Assembly (NCBI GenBank): GCA_020523905.1
Contig: JAJAPZ010000022.1
Span: forward strand, 1 to 35,941
Source of the DNA: Candidatus Obscuribacterium magneticum
GTDB lineage: Bacteria; Elusimicrobiota; Elusimicrobia; F11
Reading direction: 5' to 3'
Length of the DNA stretch: 35,941 nt
Part shown: positions 7,490 to 15,047 of the stretch, one piece after another
Layout of the letters: the number at the start of each line of letters is the position of its first letter
Position numbering within the stretch: position 1 is the stretch's first letter
The notes under the pieces: generated by a model
Databases searched by the model: none
Told to the model about the DNA's origin: nothing
What the model saw: the letters and a program-made list of their open reading frames with translations, nothing else
Translations under genes and position numbers: made by a program

Positions 7490-9112
7490 CTAAAAGGTTT
7501 GTTTGGAACCAAAAGAAAAGACCCAGCGGTCTGTGTCGCTCGGCGAGTGTTGCATCCGGTAGGCCACATCAAATCGTAGGATCGGTTCGTTCGACGATTT
7601 CGTGATCGCCAGCCGAAAACCCGCGCCAATGGAGCTGCAGATATCGGAGATCGCCACCGGCTTTCCCTGGGGCCAGGCGGTCCCCGCGTCGTAAAATGCC
7701 ACGGCCCCAACGGAAAAAAGTTCGAGCACGTCGCTCCAGAAATAGAAGCGGTCTTCGAGATTAAAAACCCAGCTTTTGTTCCCGACAAACTCATCCTTTT
7801 TGTAGGCGCGCAGTCCGTTGTCGCTGCCCAAGGTGATGTTGTTGTCGGCGTCCAAATAATAGCCCCATTCCATCCGCGAGTGCACCACCAGCGTTTGCCA
7901 TGACTGCTCCCGGTAAAAGAACTTCCCGTAGATTTTAAACCGCTCATTTTGAGGCACGGAAAACACCTCCCGGCCGCTCATGGCAAAATGTGTTTCCAAA
8001 AGATTCGTGCGGTCGAAGAGGAATCGATGATCGTAGGTGGCTTCCAGATGGGAGACATCCGATTTGCCGGTCAGCCGTCGGGGGGAATAGCCGGGGGAAA
8101 TGTTCAGCTTGGGGCCCAGGTTAATGTCTTCAACCCGGGTCATCTTTTCAACACGGGTGAGTTCGACGTAACGGTTCCGGAGAATTTCCGTGTCCAGGAA
8201 GAAGGTTTGGAAATCATTTTTGGCGGGAATAGCCTGGGACGCCGTTGTCTTTTCAATCGCCTCATATTCTTTTCTATCCATTTTAAACCGCAGGCCGGAT
8301 CGGGCGACGAGTTCCCGTCCGCCCCCCAGTTTGGTGCCGAGGTAAGCTTCATCCGTGGTGGCGGTTTGCTCAAACTCGGACACTTTGACATGGTTTTCAA
8401 ACTGGTCGAGGACCTCGGTCCGTTCAACGTGCGACAGGCGGGATCCCCACCGGGTGTCGGCGGAAAAGTAGGGGCGTTCCGTCATGAAGTTCGTCTCCTT
8501 CCCCTTGGAGAAATTGATGTATTCCGCCGACAGCTGCCAGCGCGACCCCAGCAAGCGCGGATCAAAGTATTTATAACTGCGTTCGATGTTGTCGGGTTCG
8601 CTTTTGTAGAACGCCTCCACCGTTTTTCCATAGCCGAGGAAATTTTTCTCTTTGAACCCGAATTCCACCGTATCCACGGCGTTCTGCCCCCCCAGATTGA
8701 TCTGAGGCTCCGTGGTCCAAGAATCGGCGGAAAAAACCACCAGGGCCACCATCCCATCCCGCTGGGGGAACTGGGCGATGCGCGCGGTCCGGATGAAGGA
8801 GAGGGCGCGCAGGTTTCGCTCGGTTTCTTTGATGAGGAAAGGATCCAAATGGTCCCCCACTTTGAAAAGGAGTTCACGCCGGATAATGTCCTCTTTGGTT
8901 TCAATGTGGAGGGCGTTGATCCAGGAATAAGGAAATCGGTTTAGATAGGGGTTGGTTTTCGTGTTGAAAATGTCGCTCGTTCGCAGGGTAATGCGGGAGA
9001 TGATCGGTCGCTTCGGCTTGGCGGCTTGGACCGGGGCCGCAAAAAGGAGGGCAAAGACCAATAAAGGGGTCAAGTCGCGACATGCGACATTTCTAAAACG
9101 GCGGTTCACCAT
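7490..9112 (-). CDS. POTRA-containing outer-membrane beta-barrel protein (BamA/TamA-like)
   Basis: Predicted outer-membrane protein of 540 residues. After the leader there is one POTRA-like region (about residues 65-130: IRRELLFKVGDHLDPFLIKETERNLRAL is split into helix and strand blocks, then IAQFPQRDGMVALVVF). A long series of beta strands follows, ending in phenylalanine (FGSKQTF), the usual barrel insertion signal. It resembles Omp85-superfamily or 'surface antigen' barrels, but with a single POTRA it is not the main BamA. The ATG at 9110-9112 and the n-region MVNRRFRNVACRDLTP are encoded inside palindromic element copy 2; the hydrophobic core LLVFALLFAAPVQA comes next. A TTG just outside the element is the only near alternative and would leave no positive charge. 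Confidence 0.85.
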   Translation of the reverse strand: MVNRRFRNVACRDLTPLLVFALLFAAPVQAAKPKRPIISRITLRTSDIFNTKTNPYLNRFPYSWINALHIETKEDIIRRELLFKVGDHLDPFLIKETERNLRALSFIRTARIAQFPQRDGMVALVVFSADSWTTEPQINLGGQNAVDTVEFGFKEKNFLGYGKTVEAFYKSEPDNIERSYKYFDPRLLGSRWQLSAEYINFSKGKETNFMTERPYFSADTRWGSRLSHVERTEVLDQFENHVKVSEFEQTATTDEAYLGTKLGGGRELVARSGLRFKMDRKEYEAIEKTTASQAIPAKNDFQTFFLDTEILRNRYVELTRVEKMTRVEDINLGPKLNISPGYSPRRLTGKSDVSHLEATYDHRFLFDRTNLLETHFAMSGREVFSVPQNERFKIYGKFFYREQSWQTLVVHSRMEWGYYLDADNNITLGSDNGLRAYKKDEFVGNKSWVFNLEDRFYFWSDVLELFSVGAVAFYDAGTAWPQGKPVAISDICSSIGAGFRLAITKSSNEPILRFDVAYRMQHSPSDTDRWVFSFGSKQTF

Positions 9113-9160
9113 ATTCTATTTATACGGAAATGTCGCATGTCGCGACTTGACCCCTTTATT
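9060..9160. repeat. Palindromic element, copy 2 (34-bp arms), inverted relative to copy 1
   Basis: Perfect 34-bp inverted repeat: arms 9060-9093 and 9127-9160, spacer 9094-9126. Arms share the ggggtcaagtcgcgac...gcgacattt sequence with copy 1. The spacer on the minus strand (ataaatagaatatg...) aligns with the plus-strand spacer of copy 1 (atgaatagaatatg...), so the core is conserved as well as the ends. It overlaps the first 18 codons of the barrel gene. Confidence 0.92.
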
Positions 9161-9230
9161 ACATCGTGCCAAAAGGATAAAGGAAGCGCAAAGAGAATCA
9201 AGGGGAGAGGGGAGGAAGATCGAAGGAAGA

Positions 9231-9614
9231 TTACCGAGCGACAACAACGGTGCCGGTGGCCCGGCTCTTGCCGATCTTGATGGAGTAGATATAGATGCCG
9301 GCGGGGACGACAACGTTGGAGTCGTCTTTCCCATCCCATTTAAGAGCGGTTTCGGATGCGTCGACGGTGAGGGCCCCCACCTTGGCGCCGTTGATGTCGT
9401 AGACGGCCGTTTCAACCGGCAATCCGGAGAGGGGAGTGTCGAATCGGAAAAAAACGACGTCGTTGAACAAGTCATTATTGGGTGTGATGACCCGCGGCGC
9501 GACCTCGTTCAAGGTGATTCCTCCGAGAGACTGACCGGCCGTCAACGGGAGGGTTGTGCCAACACCGACGAGAGCGGCCAGCGTGAGAGCGATCAGCGTG
9601 CGTGGGTATGTCAT
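9231..9614 (-). CDS. Small secreted protein consisting of a FlgD-like Ig domain
   Basis: 127 residues: a signal peptide (TLIALTLAALVGVGTTLPLTA, in parts) followed almost directly by one beta-sandwich domain of the FlgD-Ig / gliding-motility C-terminal type. Diagnostic pieces are APRVITPNNDLFND, AVYDINGAKV, LKWDGKDDSN, VVPAGIYIYSIKIG and the final GTVVVAR. In other bacteria this domain sits at the C-terminus of large secreted proteins and often acts in sorting; here it stands alone with no cargo region. It precedes the POTRA/barrel gene on the same strand and follows two PorV-type genes. Function is unknown. Confidence 0.75.
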   Translation of the reverse strand: MTYPRTLIALTLAALVGVGTTLPLTAGQSLGGITLNEVAPRVITPNNDLFNDVVFFRFDTPLSGLPVETAVYDINGAKVGALTVDASETALKWDGKDDSNVVVPAGIYIYSIKIGKSRATGTVVVAR

Positions 9615-9641
9615 CCTTCACATCCTTTGAGCCATTTTAAA

Positions 9642-11201
9642 TTATTTCAGTAAATTCATCTCGTCTTCCGCTGCTTTGATGTCAATGCCCATGCCCTTGT
9701 ATTTCTGAATAATACGGCGCAGCATCCCGCGGCGGTCGTCCGCGCTGGCCCCTTGCTGCACGAGCCGGCGATAGAAGTTCATCGACATTTCAAAATCTTT
9801 CTTCGCCCGGGCTTCCTCGACGTCCAAGGATTTCAGTTCGCGGACGATCGTGGCGGTGTCAACGCCCGAGTCTTTAAACCTCGCCAAAATCTTCTGGAGG
9901 GCCTTTTTCTTCTCCGTGAGGCTTAAGCCGGAGCGGACGCTGGTGTTGTAATCCGCCAGGGCCTGGGTGTATTCATTGAAGATCCTCCGGCTCTCGGAAT
10001 CTTTGGCCGTCATATCTTGGCGGGCCTGCCGGGTCTTCTGGGACTCGGCCTCCGTGAGCGCCTGCTGGGCGGTTTTTTCCTCGCGGGCCTGCTGGGCCGC
10101 TGTCTTCTCGGCGGTGAGGGAGTAGAGCTGTTTCTTCAGGCGGTCGCTTTCCGCCTTGGCATAGCGGGCCTCGGTTTCGGCGCGGATCCTCTCCTCTTTT
10201 TCCTGAATCAGTTGTTTCTCGAGGGGATCCACCGGCGGTTTGCCGAGGCGAACCGTCAGAGACACTTGCTGCATGCCGATGGTCCCCTGGACGCCCTCCA
10301 GGGGATAGACCATGGCGTAGTCGAGCTGGATGGATTCCATCTTGTAGGATCCGCCCACCGATAGGGCGGAGTAATTTCTTGAACCGAAGGCCCCTCCGGC
10401 GCGGAGGCCAAATCCGTTTTTAAACCAGGTTTCTCCACCGATGGAGAAACGGGTGTTGGTGTCGATGGATTTCCAATTTAAAAGTTCGACGTCGAGGGAG
10501 CCCGTTCTCAATTTTCGCGCAAGGGCCAGGGAGTAAACAGCCGGCGCCCGGTCGGTGCCGCCGCCGAGCCCCACGTCGGGAGAATTGACATTCCGGGCGG
10601 CCGCGCCGAAGGCGTAAGCCCGGGCAAAACGGTATTGAAGGCCCAGGTCCAAGGCGATGGCGGATTCGGAACGGCCGGCGGCCAGAACCGGGTCGGCGGC
10701 GCCCGTCGCCATGCCTGTTTCGGGATTAATGGCGTTGTTGGTGTATTCGTCGGATCCGATGGATTTCCGGAGCAACTTGAGGTTCCCGCCGAAGTTCCAC
10801 AGGCGCGCGTATTCCCGTCCGTAAGTCACACCGAAGGTTTCTTCTTTGTACAAACCCGGTAAGTTCAGAGAGAGGTAACTGGCACCGATGCCGCCCCAAC
10901 GGCCGGACTTCCCCAACGGTTGGCCATAGCCGACAAATGTCCGGCTCACCTCAGAGTTGTCGGTAAGTCCCATGAAAAGGCGGGAGTAGTAGGTCCCCAG
11001 TTCGGGGCGGCTCATTTGGAGGATGCCAGCAGGATTATAATAAATCGCGTATATATCATCGGCAATGGCAGAATAGGCCTCGGCCATCCCTGCCGCCCGG
11101 CCACCGACAGGCAAAGGTTCAAACGATGCCATTAGCGCAGGGGACAAAAACAGGCACAAAAAGGCCACTTTCTTAAATTTTGATTCTGCTGTTAACTTCA
11201 T
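9642..11201 (-). CDS. PorV/PorQ-family outer-membrane protein with C-terminal coiled coil
   Basis: 519 residues. A signal peptide (about 1-25) leads into a PorV/PorQ (FadL-like) barrel: the entry motif LPVGGRAAGMAEAYSAIADDIYAIYYNPAGI (residues 31-61) is the family hallmark, and strands continue to about residue 318. From about 325 to 420 there is a charged, Ala/Gln/Glu-rich predicted coiled coil. A helical tail then carries two similar blocks, LQKILARFKDSGVD and LRRIIQKYKGMGID, which look like a short internal repeat. PorV proteins shuttle type IX secretion cargo; the long cytosol-like tail is unusual and may lie in the periplasm. No Shine-Dalgarno is visible before the ATG. Confidence 0.85.
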   Translation of the reverse strand: MKLTAESKFKKVAFLCLFLSPALMASFEPLPVGGRAAGMAEAYSAIADDIYAIYYNPAGILQMSRPELGTYYSRLFMGLTDNSEVSRTFVGYGQPLGKSGRWGGIGASYLSLNLPGLYKEETFGVTYGREYARLWNFGGNLKLLRKSIGSDEYTNNAINPETGMATGAADPVLAAGRSESAIALDLGLQYRFARAYAFGAAARNVNSPDVGLGGGTDRAPAVYSLALARKLRTGSLDVELLNWKSIDTNTRFSIGGETWFKNGFGLRAGGAFGSRNYSALSVGGSYKMESIQLDYAMVYPLEGVQGTIGMQQVSLTVRLGKPPVDPLEKQLIQEKEERIRAETEARYAKAESDRLKKQLYSLTAEKTAAQQAREEKTAQQALTEAESQKTRQARQDMTAKDSESRRIFNEYTQALADYNTSVRSGLSLTEKKKALQKILARFKDSGVDTATIVRELKSLDVEEARAKKDFEMSMNFYRRLVQQGASADDRRGMLRRIIQKYKGMGIDIKAAEDEMNLLK

Positions 11202-11336
11202 GATATAAGGATAAGCCAGGTTTCACCGAAATTCAAGGCTGTCACAAATAATTCACACAATAAACGGGCTGATTTTATGTATGGTTTTTTATAGGCAGGA
11301 ATTATCTTATGTTAACTGTTTGTTTTTACTTTAAGG

Positions 11337-12260
11337 TCAGTCGAAAGTGACCATAAGTGAGATTCGGTGGGTGTTTCCGAGTTCTCCGAACGGGACGAAA
11401 GCATAGTCCAGGTTGAAGAGTCCGAACTTGGTTCCAATCCCCCCGGTCAGACCCGTGATCCCTTCGACATCCAAGGCGTTTCCTGTCTGGAATTTGTATC
11501 CCGTTCTTAAGAAAAGAACCTCTGAAGCTTTGTATTCGATGCCGCTTTGAAGGGCGGCGTCGTTGTCATTGGGCTTGACGATGTCCAGACCGACGAGGAG
11601 TTTTTCTTGGAAGAGCCGGGTGGCGGATCCCAACCGCACCGTGAGCGGAAGGGCGAATTCGTCCTGGACAAATTTCATTTTCGGGCCCATGTGTTGGATG
11701 GCCAATCCGAAGCGATAAAGCCCTCTTTCTATCAGGAGTCCGGCATCGGTGGCCATGCCGGTCTGGCTGGTGTTTTCGAGGGATTCCCGAATGACTTTTG
11801 CGGTGATTCCATAGCGGAGTCCTTCGGCCATCGAGCTTCCGAAGGTGAAACTCCCCGCCATTGACCCCGCGCTAAAGGAACCGTCCTTGACGTCGGCCGC
11901 CGTGTAGCGGTCCATGGTGCCGTAGTCCATCCGGTAAAGGGCGATTCCTAAAGCGCTTTTCCCAACGGGACAGGCTGCTCCCAAATATTGATATTGCGTG
12001 TCAACGAGATAGCTGTTCTGCATGACGGAAAGCTGCGGCTTGGTGATCTGGCTTAGGCCGGCGGGATTCCAGTAGCCGGCCGTGACATCGTCGGCGATGG
12101 CGGCGAAGGCATCCGCCATGCCGGCGGCCCGCGCCCCCGCTCCAAGCTTGAGGAATTGGGCGGCCGAGGTGCCGGCGGCATAAGAGGGCATCGGTATCGT
12201 CGAGAGGAATGCGGCTCCCACCACTCCTGTCACGATGATTTTGACCAGTTCCCTTTTCAT
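11337..12260 (-). CDS. PorV/PorQ-family outer-membrane protein
   Basis: 307 residues: signal peptide ending SYA (about 26-28), then LKLGAGARAAGMADAFAAIADDVTAGYWNPAGL, the family entry motif shared with the neighbouring 519-residue protein, and barrel strands to the C-terminal HRISLMVTFD. It is the plain barrel form without the coiled-coil tail. In Bacteroidota, PorV carries type IX secretion substrates at the surface; here the nearby secreted proteins with FlgD-like domains are candidate partners. That link is inference from neighbourhood. AGGAG lies only one base from the ATG and can pair with an upstream CTCCTAG (see the separate site). Confidence 0.87.
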   Translation of the reverse strand: MKRELVKIIVTGVVGAAFLSTIPMPSYAAGTSAAQFLKLGAGARAAGMADAFAAIADDVTAGYWNPAGLSQITKPQLSVMQNSYLVDTQYQYLGAACPVGKSALGIALYRMDYGTMDRYTAADVKDGSFSAGSMAGSFTFGSSMAEGLRYGITAKVIRESLENTSQTGMATDAGLLIERGLYRFGLAIQHMGPKMKFVQDEFALPLTVRLGSATRLFQEKLLVGLDIVKPNDNDAALQSGIEYKASEVLFLRTGYKFQTGNALDVEGITGLTGGIGTKFGLFNLDYAFVPFGELGNTHRISLMVTFD

Positions 12261-12261
12261 G

Positions 12262-12307
12262 CTCCTAGCCTACGTCGGAGCTGTGACAGGAAGGTGACTT
12301 CTAGGAG
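12262..12307 (-). promoter_or_regulatory. Inverted repeat able to pair with the ribosome-site region of the PorV-like gene
   Basis: On the minus strand CTCCTAG (12307-12301) and CTAGGAG (12268-12262) are perfect 7-bp complements separated by 32 bases, and the second ends one base before the ATG. Pairing would cover the only AGGAG near this start. No known riboswitch or leader family is recognised. Confidence 0.3.
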
Positions 12308-12403
12308 AAACGACTAAGAAACTTTAATTGGGCAACAAAGTGACAAGAGGATCAAACAGGTTGATTTTTAAGTGTGTTTCTTAAAGGGCGGCGGATTCAG
12401 GAT

Positions 12404-13894
12404 CTATCGGAGGATGGTGAGCTTGCCTTCTCTTTTGTGGCCGGTGGGATCGGTGATGAGATAAAAGTAGACGCCGCTGGCGACGATGGATCCGTCTTTG
12501 TCGACGCCGCGCCAGGAGAGGGAGGATCCGTTATCGTCGGTGGTGGCATCATACACTGGCTCTCCCGCGGGAGTGAAGACTTGCACGCGCGCACCGGAGG
12601 TGAGGCCCGTGAAGGTGATCTCGGTGTGACCCAGGTTGGAGCGGGGTTTGAACGGATTTGGATACGCGTGCGCCTCGGCGAGGGAGGCGGCGCCGGCCGA
12701 TCGCCGTCGCACGCTGCCACTCGTCCCGGGAGTGGGCGGTGTGTTGAGGACGTAATCGGTGAGGGCGCGCACTTCGAGCGATTGGATGTTGATGGCTTGA
12801 GCGGCCATGGGCGAGGGGAATTCAATGACAAAGGACTCCGTCGGGTTGTCAAAGGCACCGTCGGCGGCCTGCGCTTCGGCCCACTCGCCCGTGCCAAACC
12901 GGAACTGGACCTTGGCAATGGTGTTCAGGGTAAAGCCGTAGCCTTGCTTGTTTTCTTGTCGGGGCAGGACAAGGACCGCTGCCTGCCCCGTCAACTTGGA
13001 TTTCCCGGCGGCGGCTTGGGACATCTCTTTTGAGACGTTCACCGAGGGATTTTGGTCGAGGATATCTTCGAGGCCATTATTGTCCAGGTCCCGCCATCCC
13101 ACCATTTGGCGAGCCCAATCGTCCAGGCCCCAGCGCAGGCCTCCTCTCATGATGGAGTTGGGCTCGGTCGCAATGGCCGAATAGACGTGATTGCCGTTGA
13201 TCGTCGGAAAATAGCCGCTCGAGGTGTCCGAAGGTGAACTGGCTCCCGCATACTGATCGAGCGCGTAGAAAATGTGCCCGGTTTCATGAGCGCAGACGAC
13301 ATCCATGTTGCCGATGCCGTAGCCGGCATTATCGTACGTCATCACCATGAAGGGCCCACCCAGGTAAGCGTAGGCGAAATAACCGTCGGCCAGTTTGCCG
13401 TTGGTGTCGTTTAAACTGTCGACGACGAAAATGAGGAAGCCCCAGTCGGCATTGTATTCTTCCCTGAGGGCGTTGATGTAGTTCTTGCAAGCGGAGAAGC
13501 GGCTGCCGGGATACCCCAGTTTTTCCAGCACATCGGGAATCCACAGGGACTCCTGATAGTAGGGGCGGGTGATGGGTTCGTATTTGGTGGGAACCGTTCG
13601 TATCACATACGTGAAATTTAAAAGGCCCCGGGGATTTTGCTTCGCCCACCAACTGTGGGCGGCCATGATTTTGCCGATCACCTGAGCCTTCCTGTCGTCC
13701 GACCAGGTCTCGGAGTCAGGATCGTTTGATCCATCGGACTCCGGGAAAATGATCGCAACCACCGCCTGTCCGATCATAAAGTCGGTGGTGTAGTTATTCT
13801 TGTCGAGTCCGACGGAGTAAAGGGTCGCCTGGGCCCGGCCGAGAACCCCTAAAAGGAGGCTTGTAGCGATGATGATTTTTAAGCCCGTCCTCAT
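12404..13894 (-). CDS. Secreted zinc-metalloprotease-like protein with C-terminal FlgD-like domain
   Basis: 496 residues. Signal peptide of about 23 residues (GRAQA). The metzincin-like part carries HETGHIFYALD at 203-213, matching HExxHxxxxxD: zinc ligands His203 and His207, catalytic Glu204 and a possible third ligand Asp213, the spacing known from snapalysin-type enzymes (which have Gly where this has Tyr). A further region holds GLRWGLDDWARQMVGW. After a linker (TPPTPGTSGSVRRRSAG) a FlgD-Ig/sorting-type domain runs from about 412: AHAYPNPFKPRSN, ARVQVFTPAGEPVY, LSWRGVDKDG, ASGVYFYLI, GKLTILR. This layout fits a surface or extracellular enzyme exported through a PorV-dependent route. Protease activity is inferred from the motif; the peptidase family is not assigned with certainty. 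It overlaps the upstream gene by four bases. Confidence 0.8.
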   Translation of the reverse strand: MRTGLKIIIATSLLLGVLGRAQATLYSVGLDKNNYTTDFMIGQAVVAIIFPESDGSNDPDSETWSDDRKAQVIGKIMAAHSWWAKQNPRGLLNFTYVIRTVPTKYEPITRPYYQESLWIPDVLEKLGYPGSRFSACKNYINALREEYNADWGFLIFVVDSLNDTNGKLADGYFAYAYLGGPFMVMTYDNAGYGIGNMDVVCAHETGHIFYALDQYAGASSPSDTSSGYFPTINGNHVYSAIATEPNSIMRGGLRWGLDDWARQMVGWRDLDNNGLEDILDQNPSVNVSKEMSQAAAGKSKLTGQAAVLVLPRQENKQGYGFTLNTIAKVQFRFGTGEWAEAQAADGAFDNPTESFVIEFPSPMAAQAINIQSLEVRALTDYVLNTPPTPGTSGSVRRRSAGAASLAEAHAYPNPFKPRSNLGHTEITFTGLTSGARVQVFTPAGEPVYDATTDDNGSSLSWRGVDKDGSIVASGVYFYLITDPTGHKREGKLTILR

Positions 13895-14940
13895 TTGGGC
13901 GCCTCCGGATTGATAAGCATGTCATTCGGGATGCTCGTTGGCGAGGCCGTTTTAAACCGTCTTATCTTGGACCAGGGGCTGGATTTGTCCCCCCAGACTT
14001 TGATGCGCCAATGGACCGTTTGGCCGACCGCCAACAGGCTCGACGGGACCGTGAATTCGCCGGCCTCAATGATCTGATCGAGGAGCGTCGGGGTGAAGGA
14101 TTCTTTGGGAGCGAGTTGTAACCGGACTTTTTCTCCCTCTTTTTTCGTCCATTCGAGGATGACAAGCAAGCCTTCCGACTCGTAACCGTCGACGGGGGAG
14201 GTCGGCTGAGGAGGGGAAAGCGTTTCGGTGGGTTTAAAAGCGGGGACGGTGAGGGATGTTTCTGACCAGGCGCCTTTGAGTTCAATCGTGTTTCCTTCAT
14301 GCACCAGTTGATCGCCGGCCCGGACGCGAAGAATAATCCGCCGGGGCCCATCGCCTTCGGGCAGGGGCAAGAGAATGTCCGGCCGGTCGGTGGCCGATTG
14401 AAAACCAGGGATGTTCACCGTCGGATCGGTGAGTAAATGGACCTGATAGAAGAGGGCTCCTTCCACCGGTTGCCACGATACAAAAACAGTGTCCGGACGA
14501 AGGGAAAGGGTGATCTTTTTTGGAGAAGGGAGCGATTCCTGGGCGACTTGAGCGCTCATGGTCCCGAAAGCGTGGCGGCCTTCTTTTTGTGCTCCTCCGA
14601 CGAGATTTCGGTTCCACTGAAGACCGGCGGCCACGGCGGAAGGGCCGAATCCTTTAAGGCTTTCGATGGAAACCGGCCCGGAATAAGCCGACATAACCCC
14701 TTTAAAATCAGAAGGCTGAGAGGACTCAGGGAAAGAAGCGATGATGATTCTAGGAGGCACGCGTTGGCGGATCCGGGTGCCGCTTTTTTCAAGGGACCGG
14801 GTCCATTCGACGAAGGGCGTTCCTTCCTCCAGCACGAGAAAGAAATCGGTTTGAGCCGCTTTGACCGTTTGGCGGCCCACCCCTCCGATAAAAATAAGGC
14901 ATATGCAGAAACTGGCCAGAAAAAATTTAATCCGAATCAT
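13891..14940 (-). CDS. Secreted protein with fibronectin-III-like domains, partner of the adjacent protease
   Basis: 349 residues with a signal peptide (FFLASFCICLIFIGGVG core). The N-terminal part (about 33-110: FFLVLEEGTPFVEWTRSLE, RIIIASF) resembles a small propeptide or inhibitor-like alpha/beta fold, but this is a weak impression. The remainder has beta-sandwich repeats of fibronectin-III character: ITLSLRPDTVFVSWQPVEGALFYQVHLL and later ILEWTKKEGEKVRLQLA...HWRIKVWGDKSSPWSKIRRF. Its stop overlaps the protease ATG (4 bases), so the two are likely co-translated. Possible roles are chaperone, inhibitor or substrate-binding partner of the protease; none is proven. Confidence 0.65.
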   Translation of the reverse strand: MIRIKFFLASFCICLIFIGGVGRQTVKAAQTDFFLVLEEGTPFVEWTRSLEKSGTRIRQRVPPRIIIASFPESSQPSDFKGVMSAYSGPVSIESLKGFGPSAVAAGLQWNRNLVGGAQKEGRHAFGTMSAQVAQESLPSPKKITLSLRPDTVFVSWQPVEGALFYQVHLLTDPTVNIPGFQSATDRPDILLPLPEGDGPRRIILRVRAGDQLVHEGNTIELKGAWSETSLTVPAFKPTETLSPPQPTSPVDGYESEGLLVILEWTKKEGEKVRLQLAPKESFTPTLLDQIIEAGEFTVPSSLLAVGQTVHWRIKVWGDKSSPWSKIRRFKTASPTSIPNDMLINPEAPK

Positions 14941-14978
14941 GTTTTTTCCACACCCCGCAATTTTACGTTTTCAGTCTA

Positions 14979-15006
14979 AAAATAGTTTATGTCATTGCTG
15001 TGACAA
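14979..15006 (-). promoter_or_regulatory. Possible sigma-70-like promoter for the fibronectin-like/protease pair
   Basis: On the minus strand TTGTCA (15006-15001) and TATTTT (14984-14979) are separated by 16 bases and lie 39 bases before the ATG at 14940. The -35 half is part of a TGTCA...TGACA dyad (14989-15004). Sequence match only. Confidence 0.25.
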
Positions 15007-15047
15007 TATCGAGATATTCGCAGGATTTTTGCGGAGGGCTTGTTTTT

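Noticed and set aside
7949..8944. 331-codon plus-strand frame opposite the POTRA/barrel gene
   Set aside because: It is antisense to a gene with clear POTRA and barrel features and shows no domain of its own.
4729..9160. Palindromic elements as a CRISPR array or phage attachment sites
   Set aside because: Only two distant copies exist, in opposite orientation, with no regular spacers and no integrase or phage gene nearby.
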